This document shows positions 1-8,668 of a stretch of 64,000 bases of DNA, piece after piece (position 1 is the stretch's first letter; every line of letters begins with the position of its first letter). Location: positions 37,171 to 101,170 of the forward strand of contig JAABSP010000004.1 of assembly GCA_011390345.1 (NCBI GenBank), in the 5' to 3' direction. The stretch is from Desulfobacteraceae bacterium. Its GTDB lineage: Bacteria; Desulfobacterota; Desulfobacteria; Desulfobacterales; JAABSP01. The notes under the pieces were generated by a model that worked only from the letters and a program-made list of their open reading frames with translations, was not told the origin of the DNA and did not search any database. Made by a program: the position numbers and the translations under genes.

Positions 1-1369
1 CATCGAATGGATTCCCTGCGACAAGGCGGTTCGGCCCACGGTTCAGGACCGGCAGATCACCTTCTGCGGCACCAACGACCATTTGGAGCACGATATAGAA
101 TGGGACCTGCTGGTGATCTCGCCGGAGCGGGCCCTGGGCGGGGAAGGACTCAGGACCGCGGAGGTGCTGGGGCTGGTTCACAAGCACGACCGGTTCCTCA
201 CAGGGCATCATGCAAGAGTCCGTCCCGAGATGGTCGGAAAGGAGGAGAGCTACCTCGCGGGCAGCGGCCGGTATCCTTGTGATCTTGACGAGGCGCTGGC
301 ACAGGGCCGAAGGGCCGCGCTCAAGAGCATCGATATGCTGAAAAAGGCCGAAAATCACGAACTCCATGTGCCCCGGGTGGTCTGCGTAGTGGACCCGGAC
401 AAGTGCATCGGCTGCGGCCAGTGCCAGGAACTCTGCGACTGCGGCGGGATCGGCGTCGAGATCGGCCCCGGCGGGGGGCTGCCCCGGATGGTGGACCCAT
501 TGGTCTGCACCGGCGGCGGAACCTGCGCGGCAGCATGTCCCTATCACGCGCTGACCCTGCAGAACAACAGCAATGATCAGCGGGAGGCCAGAATTGCGGC
601 GCTGTCGAGCCACCTGGGGCCCGATGAGGTGGTGGCATTCGCCTGCGCATGGGGAGGATTGCCGGCCGCGGATATCGCGGGAAAGATGGGGATGAAGTAC
701 GATCCCAATGTCCATATCCTCGGGATTCCCTGCGTGGGACAGCTCGACCCGAGCGTCATGGCCAGGGCATTTCTGGAGGGCGCGCCGGGCCTCCTTCTGG
801 TCGGATGCCTGCCCGAGGAGTGCCACCACTCCTTTGGCGTGGATCATTCCTGGAGCCGGGTCAGTCTCATCAAGAAGCTGCTCTCCCTTTCCGGGTTCGA
901 CAAAAGGCGGATCGCGCTGGCCCATGCGGATCTGAACAGGCCAGAGGCATTTATCCGGACTGTGGAGAGCTTCTCCCACGCGATCAAAACCCTGGGGCCC
1001 ATCGAGCGGACTCCGAACAACCTGAGCAAGCTCAAGACGCTCTACAACATGGCAAGGGACAACAGCCGGGTGCGCCACCTGCTCTCTGCCGGGCTGCGCA
1101 GGCCCTGGGAGGATGTCTACCGCGGGGATCAGCGCCACGCGCTGGAATACGACCGGGATTTCACCGCAGTTCTGGTGGAAGAGTATATGCAGCAGCGCCT
1201 CATCGATGTGATGCAGAACGAGCGGCGGCCCCTGCGGATCAACGAGCTGGCAACGGCCCTTCACGAGGATGAGCGGCGGGTGGCCTCATGCCTGATGGGG
1301 ATGGTTTCGGACGGGATGCTCCACTTCAGCCACAAGGAGCGGGAGGCCTATTACGCGCTGAACAACTGA
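1..1369 (+). CDS. HdrA-like / MvhD fusion protein, 5' truncated by the window edge
   Basis: The frame is open from base 2, so the N-terminal FAD domain lies outside the window. The visible part begins with the end of an HdrA-type flavoprotein (AGSGRYPCDLDEALAQGRRA), then two ferredoxin motifs: CIGCGQCQELC, and CTGGGTCAAAC, in which the usual second Cys is Gly. An MvhD/FlpD domain follows (FACAWGGLPAAD, CVGQLDPSVMARAF, VGCLPEECHH), then a winged-helix-like tail. In the family, HdrA and MvhD pass electrons between hydrogenase or formate dehydrogenase, ferredoxin and heterodisulfide-type acceptors, often by flavin bifurcation. Partner subunits must lie upstream, beyond the edge. The role is cytoplasmic electron transfer; the exact partner is unknown. 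Confidence 0.85.
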   Translation, partial: IEWIPCDKAVRPTVQDRQITFCGTNDHLEHDIEWDLLVISPERALGGEGLRTAEVLGLVHKHDRFLTGHHARVRPEMVGKEESYLAGSGRYPCDLDEALAQGRRAALKSIDMLKKAENHELHVPRVVCVVDPDKCIGCGQCQELCDCGGIGVEIGPGGGLPRMVDPLVCTGGGTCAAACPYHALTLQNNSNDQREARIAALSSHLGPDEVVAFACAWGGLPAADIAGKMGMKYDPNVHILGIPCVGQLDPSVMARAFLEGAPGLLLVGCLPEECHHSFGVDHSWSRVSLIKKLLSLSGFDKRRIALAHADLNRPEAFIRTVESFSHAIKTLGPIERTPNNLSKLKTLYNMARDNSRVRHLLSAGLRRPWEDVYRGDQRHALEYDRDFTAVLVEEYMQQRLIDVMQNERRPLRINELATALHEDERRVASCLMGMVSDGMLHFSHKEREAYYALNN

Positions 1370-1398
1370 TTCAAACCGTTTAAAAAACTCGCCTCTTC

Positions 1399-1434
1399 AA
1401 GGCGGAGTCGGCTGAACGGCCGGCCCCGCCTTTT
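1399..1434 (+). terminator. Rho-independent terminator after the HdrA-like gene
   Basis: A GC-rich hairpin (AGGCGG, G, CGGC pairing with GCCG, C, CCGCCT) is followed by TTTT, 30 bp after the stop codon. A second palindromic stem, CTCTGC with GCAGAG, sits directly downstream at 1435-1458. Confidence 0.75.
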
Positions 1435-1489
1435 CTCTGCGGCAGATCTGCTGCAGAGGCTAATATCCTGCAGGAGAGAATCTTCACTC

Positions 1490-1517
1490 TTGACCTCATA
1501 TATAATTATGGTATATC
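1490..1517 (+). promoter_or_regulatory. Putative promoter of the toxin-antitoxin operon
   Basis: TTGACC and TATATC are separated by 16 bp just before the brnT-like start. Two direct copies of ATGGTAT (1508-1514 and 1530-1536) are 22 bp apart, about two helical turns, and could be the binding sites for autoregulation. The second copy contains the start codon. Inference only. Confidence 0.45.
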
Positions 1518-1529
1518 TTCTATGTCGAT

Positions 1530-1793
1530 ATGGTATTTGAATTCGATGAACAGAAGAGCCGGATCAACAGGAAAAAGCATGGGATCGATTTCATCGAAGC
1601 GCAATCATTGTGGAATGATCCTTTTCGAATTGAAATTCCGGCAAAAACCGTTGATGAAAAGCGTTTTCTGGTGATCGGAAAAATTGATGGCAGACACTGG
1701 TCGTCGATTATAACATACAGGAACCAAAACGTCAGAATCATTTCGGTTCGTCGTTGCCGGAAAGAGGAAATCAGAATTTATGAAAGCGGATGA
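1530..1793 (+). CDS. brnT: BrnT family ribonuclease toxin
   Basis: An 87-residue protein with the BrnT layout: FEFDEQKSRINRKKHGIDF near the N-terminus, a WNDPF segment, RFLVIGKIDGR, and the C-terminal IISVRRCRKEEIRIYE. BrnT is a small RelE-fold ribonuclease that blocks translation and is held inactive by its BrnA partner. The ATG has no clear Shine-Dalgarno, consistent with low expression or leaderless translation. The reading frame overlaps the next gene by 14 bp, the toxin-first order typical of brnTA. The lower GC content than the flanks fits a mobile module. Confidence 0.85.
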   Translation: MVFEFDEQKSRINRKKHGIDFIEAQSLWNDPFRIEIPAKTVDEKRFLVIGKIDGRHWSSIITYRNQNVRIISVRRCRKEEIRIYESG

Positions 1794-2019
1794 CTTCGAC
1801 AAAAAGTTTGATTCCGGAGAGGATATCGAGGCGTTTCTCGATATTTCAAAGGCCAGAAGGCCCGGTCTGGAGCAGAAAAGAGTCAATGTGGACTTTCCCA
1901 TGTGGATGATTCATCGGCTGGATAGGGAATCAAAACGATTGGGCTTGCCCCGGCAATCCATCATCAAGATCTGGATCGCCGAAAGATTGAAAGAGATTTC
2001 CGAATCCCCCATGATTTGA
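1780..2019 (+). CDS. BrnA/CopG-like antitoxin
   Basis: A 79-residue protein overlapping the toxin gene by 14 bp. Its N-terminus is acidic (DDFDKKFDSGEDIEAFLD), and its C-terminal half resembles a ribbon-helix-helix DNA-binding domain (KRVNVDFPMWMIHRLDRESKRLGLPRQSIIKIWIAERL). It is expected to neutralise the BrnT-like toxin and repress the operon. It is closer to the CopG-type antitoxins found with BrnT than to classic BrnA. Its position and overlap make the assignment firm, although the exact subfamily is not. Confidence 0.8.
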   Translation: MKADDFDKKFDSGEDIEAFLDISKARRPGLEQKRVNVDFPMWMIHRLDRESKRLGLPRQSIIKIWIAERLKEISESPMI

Positions 2020-2150
2020 ACTGTGAGATCTTTCCCTCTCCGATTTCCGACAATCAGGTTCAAAAATCCATGCACTCTTTTTCCTCTTCCTCAATCAGCC
2101 TGACGCTCTTTATGTAAGATCTTCCCTGTCTCCAATCCCGCGTTGTTTTC

Positions 2151-2179
2151 TTGACAGATCCCAACAGATTCGTTTAAAA
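2151..2179 (+). promoter_or_regulatory. Sigma-70 type promoter of the ABC transporter genes
   Basis: A perfect TTGACA (2151-2156), a 17-bp spacer and TTAAAA (2174-2179) lie 45 bp before the start codon. The rest of 2020-2224 holds no gene. Confidence 0.6.
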
Positions 2180-2224
2180 GATTAGACTTGGATAACCTTG
2201 TAATTTTTACCAAGGAGGTTTGTA

Positions 2225-3052
2225 TTGAGACACCGATGGTTCATAGCAGCGTTAATCTCCATTTCCTGTATGGCTTTTGCAGGGAATCTCCATGCACAGG
2301 ATCTGCGTCAGAAGCTTTCCGCGGAGAGCACCCTGGAGGGGGTCCTACAGCGGGGAATTCTTCGGGTGGGGATGTCCACCTTTGTCCCCTGGGCCATGAA
2401 GGACAAGACCGGGGAGCTGATAGGATTTGAGATCGATGTGGCCCGGCGCCTGGCAGAAGACATGGAGGTGAAGGTCGAGTTCGTGCCCACTAAATGGGCC
2501 GGGATCATCCCAGCACTGTTGACCGGAAAATTCGACGTGATCATCGGCGGCATGGGCATCCGGCCCAACCGGAACCTCAAGGTCAATTTCTCCATTCCCT
2601 ATGATCACACCGGCATGTCGATGACAGCGCACAGGGAGAAGGCAAAGGGTTTCGATTCTCTGGAGGATTTCAACACCACCGATGTGGTCATCGCAGTCCG
2701 CCTCGGCTCCACCGCGGCCACCGCGGCCCAAAGATACATGCCCCGAGCCAATCTCCGGATGTTCGACGATGAATCCCAGGCATATCAGGAGCTGATCAAC
2801 GGCAAGGCCCATGCGGTGATCGGCAATGCTCCCACCCCGGCCTTCTATGCCCTTAAATACCCGGACAAGCTCTTTCTTCCCCTGGCCGAGAACTTCACGC
2901 AGGAGCCGATCGGATTTGCCATCCGCAAGGGGGATTTCGATACCCTCAATTTCCTGAACAACTGGATTCGGGTGGTGACGGCCGAAGGCTGGCTCAAAGA
3001 GCGGAAAGCTTACTGGTTCGAGACCCGGGACTGGGAAAACCGGATTCAATAG
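2225..3052 (+). CDS. Amino-acid ABC transporter substrate-binding protein
   Basis: A type 3 (polar amino acid) solute-binding protein, about 275 residues. A signal peptide (basic MRHRWF, hydrophobic core, cleavage near LHA-QD) sends it to the periplasm. Family motifs include GILRVGMSTFVPWAMKD, GFEIDVARRLAEDM, KWAGIIPALLTGKFDVIIGGM and the C-terminal AIRKGDFDTLNFLNNWI. The start is TTG, fixed by a strong AAGGAGG (2212-2218) six bases upstream. The matching permease follows 10 bp later. The ligand cannot be named from sequence. Confidence 0.9.
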   Translation: MRHRWFIAALISISCMAFAGNLHAQDLRQKLSAESTLEGVLQRGILRVGMSTFVPWAMKDKTGELIGFEIDVARRLAEDMEVKVEFVPTKWAGIIPALLTGKFDVIIGGMGIRPNRNLKVNFSIPYDHTGMSMTAHREKAKGFDSLEDFNTTDVVIAVRLGSTAATAAQRYMPRANLRMFDDESQAYQELINGKAHAVIGNAPTPAFYALKYPDKLFLPLAENFTQEPIGFAIRKGDFDTLNFLNNWIRVVTAEGWLKERKAYWFETRDWENRIQ

Positions 3053-3062
3053 CTTAAACCGC

Positions 3063-3962
3063 GTGAATCCCCGCCGCTTCCATATCTCCTCCCTCGATCT
3101 CGTCATCGGTCTCCTCCTCTGTGCCGGCGGGATCTATATTGGGGTCGTCATCCATGAGGGCATCGACTACGACTGGAACTGGGGGGTTATCCCCCAGTTC
3201 CTTTTCCGGTATGATACGGAGCTGGGGGAATGGGTTCCCAATCTGCTGATGGAGGGCTTCTTCACCACCATCCGCCTCAGCTTCTGGGGAACCTTGCTGG
3301 CTCTGCTCATCGGCGTCTTCATGGGCTTTCTGCGGGTAAGCGGCCGCCTTTTCCGAAGGCTTCTGGGCGGCGCATATGTGGAATTCATCCGGAACATCCC
3401 GCCGCTGGTGCTCATCTTCATCTTCTACTATTTCATCAGCAGCCAGATCATGCCCCTCTTCGACCCGGACGCCTTCATTCGGGAACTCTCTCCGGGGACC
3501 CAGAAGGTCATCGCGTTTTTCTTCGCGCCGGCCCAGCGGTTTTCCGCGTTTCTTTCAGCGCTGGTCACCCTTGCCCTTTTCGAAGGAGCCTACATCACCG
3601 AAATCGTCCGCTCCGGGATTCAGTCGGTGGAAAAGGGGCAGTGGGAGTCATCTGCCGCGCTGGGGCTCTCCTGGCATCAACAGATGCGCCATGTGATCGG
3701 CCCCCAGGCGGGCCGGATCATCCTGCCGCCCCTGGCCGGACAGTTCATCTCGACCATCAAGGATTCGGCCATCGTATCGGTCATCTCCATCCAGGAGCTG
3801 ACCTTTCAGGGGATGGAACTGATGGCCGCAACCTATCTCACCTTCGAGGTCTGGATCACGGTGACGGCTCTCTATCTGGTGCTGACCCTCTCCTGCTCCC
3901 TTGCGGTCTCCCGGCTGGAAACCGTCATGGCCCGTAGGGCCGCGGCCAGAAGAGGCGCCTGA
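3063..3962 (+). CDS. Amino-acid ABC transporter permease (HisM/GlnP family)
   Basis: A polytopic inner-membrane protein of about 299 residues with a GTG start. It has an N-terminal anchor, the Met/His-permease motif GFFTTIRLSFWGTLLALLIG, the conserved EFIRNIPPLVLIF segment, and the EAA-loop region (EIVRSGIQSVEKGQWESSAALGLSWHQQMRHVIGPQAGRIILPPLAGQFI) that docks the ATPase. An unusual soluble stretch (residues about 35-60, 130-150) interrupts the usual layout. No ATP-binding subunit gene lies next to it; it must be supplied from elsewhere. It is probably cotranscribed with the binding protein. Confidence 0.88.
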   Translation: MNPRRFHISSLDLVIGLLLCAGGIYIGVVIHEGIDYDWNWGVIPQFLFRYDTELGEWVPNLLMEGFFTTIRLSFWGTLLALLIGVFMGFLRVSGRLFRRLLGGAYVEFIRNIPPLVLIFIFYYFISSQIMPLFDPDAFIRELSPGTQKVIAFFFAPAQRFSAFLSALVTLALFEGAYITEIVRSGIQSVEKGQWESSAALGLSWHQQMRHVIGPQAGRIILPPLAGQFISTIKDSAIVSVISIQELTFQGMELMAATYLTFEVWITVTALYLVLTLSCSLAVSRLETVMARRAAARRGA

Positions 3963-3963
3963 A

Positions 3964-4530
3964 ATGATCCGATCCCGACTTTTCAGCATTCTGCTTTTGA
4001 TCGGAATGGTAACGATCCTCAGCAACTGCAGCGTTCTTCCACCCCGGGAAACGAGCAGCATTGTCCTTCCGGCCGGACGGCCCTGCCCCCCCCTTTACGG
4101 GCCCGATGCCCAATTCTATCGCCATTATTCACGGAAATGGGGCATCTGCCTCGATGGCACCGAAAATCCACAGCTCATCACCACAGTGGATCGATGGCTC
4201 GGAACCCGATACAAATACGGCGGCTGCTCCCGACGGGGGGTGGACTGTTCCTGCCTGGTCAAATCGATCTACCGGGAGGTCTACGGTATAGAACTGAAAC
4301 GGACATCTGCGGATATCTTTCATCAGGATCTCACCCCCATCAACACCCGGAGGCTGCGGGAGGGGGATATCCTCTCCTTCAAAACCCGGGGCAACCGGAT
4401 CTCCCATATCGGCATCTATCTCAAAGACGGCAAGTTCGTTCACGCCAGCCAATCAAAAGGCGTTATGATCAACGACATCCATGAGCCCTATTACCGAAAG
4501 CGATTCTACGGCGCGGGGCGCTATCTGTAA
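3964..4530 (+). CDS. NlpC/P60 family lipoprotein 1
   Basis: A 188-residue exported protein. A lipobox (LLLIGMVTILSNC) predicts a lipid-anchored Cys around residue 21. The NlpC/P60 domain carries the catalytic Cys95 in GVDCSC, His148 in RISHIGIYL and a third polar residue in KFVHAS. The family cleaves peptide stems of peptidoglycan, usually D-Glu-gamma-DAP bonds. The ATG lies one base after the permease stop; an in-frame upstream start would destroy the signal peptide. A close paralogue follows directly. Confidence 0.88.
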   Translation: MIRSRLFSILLLIGMVTILSNCSVLPPRETSSIVLPAGRPCPPLYGPDAQFYRHYSRKWGICLDGTENPQLITTVDRWLGTRYKYGGCSRRGVDCSCLVKSIYREVYGIELKRTSADIFHQDLTPINTRRLREGDILSFKTRGNRISHIGIYLKDGKFVHASQSKGVMINDIHEPYYRKRFYGAGRYL

Positions 4531-4559
4531 GGTTTGCAACTAGGAGGAAAAGATAATAG

Positions 4560-5375
4560 ATGATATCCAAATCCTTTCACCGGTATCTGTCGATTTTTTT
4601 GACGCTCGGCCTCTGCGCCTGCACAGGGGCCTCATCTCTCAAGCTGTCCGATTCCGCGCGCTCCTTCGGGGCCGCTGCAGAGAACAAGTTTCTCTTCACT
4701 CGGCCCGACATTCCCCGGTATTCCCCTCCTAAAAATCGGGTCCATCTCGATGAAAACATCGAATTCTCAACAGAAAAAAGCCCCGCTGTGATCCTGACGC
4801 CGATGAACGCGATGGGTCCCGAGATCGATGAGACGCCCCAGGAGTTCATGAAAAGGCTGCAGGACCGGTTTGACTTCAAGGAAATCCGGGCAAGGGCGAC
4901 CCCAGTGCTCCAGAGCCTCACCTTTCAGGTCAAATACTCCTCCCGCCTCGGCCTTCCCCTGGAGGGGCATGAAAACCGCTCTTTAATCCTTGCGGTGGAT
5001 GAGTGGCTCGGAACCCCCTATAAGTGGGGCGGCTGCACCAAAAACGGCGTGGACTGCTCCTGTTTTGTGCGGGATGTCTATCGGAAGGTCTACGGCATCG
5101 AGCTGAAGCGCACCTCCCGGGCCATGTACTATGAGGATCTTATTCCCATCGGAAAGAGAAGCCTGCAGGAGGGGGACATCCTCTTCTTCAAGACCCGGGG
5201 CAACCGGATCTCCCATGTGGGAATTTTCCTGAAAGATGACAAATTCGCCCATGCCAGCCTGAGCGACGGCGTGACCATCAGCGATCTCAATCATCCCTAT
5301 TATCAGAAACGCTTCTGCGCCGGTGGCAGGGTGGAGGGAATCCGGGTTAGCATGAAGGGCAGTATCTCCCGCTGA
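4560..5375 (+). CDS. NlpC/P60 family lipoprotein 2
   Basis: A 271-residue paralogue of the preceding gene. It has a lipobox (LTLGLCAC), an extra linker of about 110 residues, and the same C-terminal peptidase domain (Cys166 in GVDCSC, His219 in RISHVGIFL, then KFAHAS). The shared blocks EWLGTPYKWGGC/RWLGTRYKYGGC and EVYGIELKRTS/KVYGIELKRTS show tandem duplication followed by divergence of the N-terminal half. A strong AGGAGG precedes the ATG. It probably trims peptidoglycan from the inner face of the outer membrane. Its position next to a two-component pair suggests an envelope-maintenance operon. Confidence 0.88.
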   Translation: MISKSFHRYLSIFLTLGLCACTGASSLKLSDSARSFGAAAENKFLFTRPDIPRYSPPKNRVHLDENIEFSTEKSPAVILTPMNAMGPEIDETPQEFMKRLQDRFDFKEIRARATPVLQSLTFQVKYSSRLGLPLEGHENRSLILAVDEWLGTPYKWGGCTKNGVDCSCFVRDVYRKVYGIELKRTSRAMYYEDLIPIGKRSLQEGDILFFKTRGNRISHVGIFLKDDKFAHASLSDGVTISDLNHPYYQKRFCAGGRVEGIRVSMKGSISR

Positions 5376-5381
5376 TATTCG

Positions 5382-7172
5382 ATGTTCTTTAAAAGAGCTT
5401 TTCGGAAGAGATCCAAAATGGAGTTCTCCCCCTGGATTATTATGGGCGCGGCCGGGATTCTGATGGTCGTTGTGCTGGTTCTGGCCCTGGGGAACATCCA
5501 TAGGGAAAAGCGGTATATGTCTCAGTTTTTGAGCGAAAAGGGCGCTGCCCTGATCCGGGCCGTGGAGGCCGGCGCGAGAACCGGCATGATGGGGATGATG
5601 TGGGGAGAGCGTCAGGTGCAGCGCCTGATCGAGGAGACGGCCGACTATCCACATATCCATTTTCTGGCCGTCACCGACCGAACCGGCAGATTCATCGCCC
5701 ACAGCGACCGGACAAAAATCGGCGCGCTTCTTTCGGAATCGATTTCCGCCCAAGCCCTCTCACCCGGAACCCGGGAGCAATGGTTTCTGACCGACCCGGA
5801 TGACCGGCCCCAGACATTTGTGGTCTATCGAACCTTCCGGCCCATGACCCGGCGCGGCGGCCATCACATGGCCAGGGGTCGGAGCCGGGGAATGCCCCAC
5901 ATGCAGAACAACCCCTTCTATTCGGACCCGCCGGACCAATCCACAGAACGGATCATCTTTGTGGGCCTCGATATCGCCCCGTTCGAGGATGCCCGAAAGG
6001 TGGACATGCGAAACACTATCGTCCTCTCGGCAGTTCTGCTGCTGCTGGGCTTTGCCGGTTTTCTCTCCCTCTTCTGGGTCGAAGGATACCGGAGAACCCG
6101 GCAGATGCTGCAGGATACCAGCGCATTTGCCCGGGAGGTTGTGGAGAGCCTTCCGGTGGGGCTGATCGCGACGGACCGGGCCGGAAACATCGCGTTCTTC
6201 AATCCTGCAGCAGAAAAGATCACAGCTCTTTTGCCGGAAAAAATGATCGGAAAGACCCCCGAAGCTGTCATGTCGATCCCCTTGTGCGGCCTGATGCCCC
6301 TTCTGGAAAAGAGTGAACCGGTGCTGGAAAGGGAGATGGAGTGCCGATTTGCCGGTGGGAAGAGCATTCCCCTCAGCGTCAGCGCCAGCCGGATCGTCAA
6401 TGAGGAGGGAGATCTTGTCGGCAATATCCTGATCCTGAGAGATCTGGGGGAGGTTCGGCGGCTTCAGGAGGAGATCCGCAGAAAGGAGAAGCTTGCCGCC
6501 ATCGGAGGGCTTGCGGCTGGTGTGGCCCATGAGATCCGGAATCCTTTGAGTTCCATCAAGGGGCTTGCGGCCTATTTCGGCAGCAAATTTCATGAGGGCT
6601 CCGATGACCGGGAGGCCGCGGAAGTAATGGGACGGGAAGCGGACCGGCTCAACCGGGCCGTGAGCGAACTCCTGGAGTTTGCCCGCCCCTCGGAGCTTCA
6701 TCTCCGGCCAACCGATATCAAAGAGGTCGCAGCCCATGCCCTTCGCCTCATCCGTCAGGATGCGGAGACCAAGGGAATAGAGATCCAACTGGAATCCTCT
6801 TCAGAAAAGCTTCCGCAGGCCATGATCGATCCGGATCGGATCTCCCAGTGCCTCCTCAATCTCTACCTCAATGCGGTGGAAGAGATGGCCGAGGGAGGAA
6901 TTATGAAGGTGGAAACCGCTTCTGCAGAGGAGAAGAACCGAGTCATCCTTCAGATCTCCGATACTGGCCCGGGGATTGCCAAAGATGACCTGAAGAAGAT
7001 CTTCGATCCCTACTTCACCACCAAACCCTCGGGAACGGGGCTGGGGCTTGCCATTGTCCACAAGATCGTCGAGTCCCACCGGGGAAGCATCCAGGTGGAG
7101 AGCGAAGCCGGAACCGGGACCCGATTTATCCTTTCCCTGCCGATTCATCCGGAAGGACCAGCCGCGCTATGA
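5382..7172 (+). CDS. ZraS-like membrane sensor histidine kinase
   Basis: 596 residues. Two membrane helices (about 17-38 and 209-232) flank a periplasmic sensor, followed by a PAS domain (about 250-350), HisKA with phospho-acceptor His383 in GVAHEIRNPLSSIKG, and HATPase motifs (NLYLNAVEEM, DTGPGIA, TTKPSGTGLGLAI). The periplasmic loop has a His/Met-rich patch (about residues 154-176: GGHHMARG, GMPHMQ) and a Met-rich GMMGMMWGE, suggesting metal sensing; ZraS, a relative, senses zinc. The stop codon overlaps the regulator start (ATGA). Confidence 0.88.
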   Translation: MFFKRAFRKRSKMEFSPWIIMGAAGILMVVVLVLALGNIHREKRYMSQFLSEKGAALIRAVEAGARTGMMGMMWGERQVQRLIEETADYPHIHFLAVTDRTGRFIAHSDRTKIGALLSESISAQALSPGTREQWFLTDPDDRPQTFVVYRTFRPMTRRGGHHMARGRSRGMPHMQNNPFYSDPPDQSTERIIFVGLDIAPFEDARKVDMRNTIVLSAVLLLLGFAGFLSLFWVEGYRRTRQMLQDTSAFAREVVESLPVGLIATDRAGNIAFFNPAAEKITALLPEKMIGKTPEAVMSIPLCGLMPLLEKSEPVLEREMECRFAGGKSIPLSVSASRIVNEEGDLVGNILILRDLGEVRRLQEEIRRKEKLAAIGGLAAGVAHEIRNPLSSIKGLAAYFGSKFHEGSDDREAAEVMGREADRLNRAVSELLEFARPSELHLRPTDIKEVAAHALRLIRQDAETKGIEIQLESSSEKLPQAMIDPDRISQCLLNLYLNAVEEMAEGGIMKVETASAEEKNRVILQISDTGPGIAKDDLKKIFDPYFTTKPSGTGLGLAIVHKIVESHRGSIQVESEAGTGTRFILSLPIHPEGPAAL

Positions 7173-8551
7173 ACAAAAAAAACCCAAAGATTCTGGTGGT
7201 GGATGACGATCCGGGTCATCGCACCACATTGAAGACCCTGCTCAAAAGCTGGGGATATGAAATCGAGACCGCAGCAGATGGTGCAGAGGCCGTCTCTCTG
7301 GTCAAGGAGAAGCCCTTTGACCTGATCCTGATGGATGTCAGGATGGCAAAGATGGGAGGGATCGAGGCCATTGGACATATCCGGGAGTACAATCCCGCGA
7401 TTCCTATTCTGATCATGACCGCCTACTCTTCGGTGGAATCGGCCGTTGAGGCCATCAAATCCGGGGCATATGATTATCTGACCAAGCCCCTCGATTTCGA
7501 GGTGCTCGGTCTCACCCTGGAGCGGGCTCTGGAGCATGCCGGGCTCAGAGAGGAGAACAGATCCCTCAAAGACCAGCTCCGGGGAGAGGTAAAGCTTCAG
7601 AACATCATCGGCAAGAGCCCGGCCATGAAAGCGCTCATCGATATGGTCGGGGCCGTTGCCCCGTCCGAGGCCACAGTGCTCATCACCGGCGAGAGCGGAA
7701 CCGGAAAGGAGCTGATCGCCCGGTGCGTCCACGCGAACAGCGGCCGCAGCGACAAACCCCTGGTGACGGTCAACTGTGCGGCCCTTGCGGAATCGATTCT
7801 GGAGTCGGAACTCTTCGGCCATGAAAAAGGCGCGTTTACGGGCGCGGACCGGCGCCGGGAGGGCCGTTTTATGCAGGCGGACCGCGGCACCATCTTCCTG
7901 GATGAGATCGCTGAGATGTCGCCCATGATGCAGGCCAAGCTGCTCCGGGTGATTCAGGAGGGTGAGATCCAGCGGGTCGGCAGCGACAAGCCCCTGATCG
8001 TGGATGTGCGGATACTGGCCGCGACAAACCGGGAACTGGAGGCTGAAGTGGAGGCCGGGAGGTTTCGGGAGGATCTCTATTACCGCCTCAATGTCGTAAC
8101 CCTCCAGATCCCGCGGCTTCGAAACCGGCTGGACGATATCCCCCTGCTGGCCCACCATTTCATGGAGGTCTACGGAAAGAAGAACCGTAAACCGGTGAAA
8201 GGGTTTACGCCGTATGCCATGGATCTGCTCCTCCGGTATCCTTGGCCCGGAAATGTCCGGGAGCTGGAAAATGGCGTGGAGCGGGCCGTGATTCTGCTGC
8301 CGGGGGAATATATTTCGGAAAAAGAGCTTCCCCTTTCCATCTCCCGAATCGATGCGGAAGAGAATCGGGTCCAGAAGGGAACTGCTCCACCTGCAATGAG
8401 TGCCGGCCGCGGCTCATTGGAAGAGATCGAAAAGGAGGCGATTCTGGCAGCATTGAATATCGCTGAAGGGAACAAGAGCCAAGCCGCGAGAACTTTGGGC
8501 ATCAGCCGGAAAACCCTGCACAACAAAATCAGGAATTACGGAATTGGATAA
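7169..8551 (+). CDS. Sigma-54 dependent response regulator (ZraR/NtrC type)
   Basis: 460 residues. The receiver domain carries acidic DDD near residue 12 and phospho-acceptor Asp56 in LILMDVRM. An AAA+ domain follows, with Walker A GESGTGKE starting at residue 174, the sigma-54 contact loop GAFTGA at 221 and Walker B GTIFLDEIAEM. The C-terminus is a Fis-type helix-turn-helix (GNKSQAARTLGISRKTLHNKI). It would activate sigma-54 promoters, presumably for envelope genes nearby. Translation is coupled to the kinase through a 4-bp ATGA overlap. Confidence 0.93.
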   Translation: MNKKNPKILVVDDDPGHRTTLKTLLKSWGYEIETAADGAEAVSLVKEKPFDLILMDVRMAKMGGIEAIGHIREYNPAIPILIMTAYSSVESAVEAIKSGAYDYLTKPLDFEVLGLTLERALEHAGLREENRSLKDQLRGEVKLQNIIGKSPAMKALIDMVGAVAPSEATVLITGESGTGKELIARCVHANSGRSDKPLVTVNCAALAESILESELFGHEKGAFTGADRRREGRFMQADRGTIFLDEIAEMSPMMQAKLLRVIQEGEIQRVGSDKPLIVDVRILAATNRELEAEVEAGRFREDLYYRLNVVTLQIPRLRNRLDDIPLLAHHFMEVYGKKNRKPVKGFTPYAMDLLLRYPWPGNVRELENGVERAVILLPGEYISEKELPLSISRIDAEENRVQKGTAPPAMSAGRGSLEEIEKEAILAALNIAEGNKSQAARTLGISRKTLHNKIRNYGIG

Positions 8552-8607
8552 AACCCGGGCTGGATCAGCAGAACTGACATATCGATGAATGATAGGCCGA
8601 TCTTGAA

Positions 8608-8636
8608 TTGACAATTCCTTTCAAATGGTGTATATG
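8608..8636 (+). promoter_or_regulatory. Sigma-70 type promoter for the M23 peptidase gene
   Basis: TTGACA (8608-8613), a 17-bp spacer and TATATG (8631-8636). The -35 box lies within a GAATTG-A-CAATTC palindrome (8604-8616) that could be an operator. It predicts a leader of about 125 nt. Confidence 0.55.
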
Positions 8637-8668
8637 TCTGTCTTTGAAAAATGAGAACTGAATCGACA

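Noticed and set aside
4061..4530. Frames overlapping the first NlpC/P60 gene on both strands
   Set aside because: The NlpC/P60 frame has the lipobox and catalytic residues; the others are shadows.
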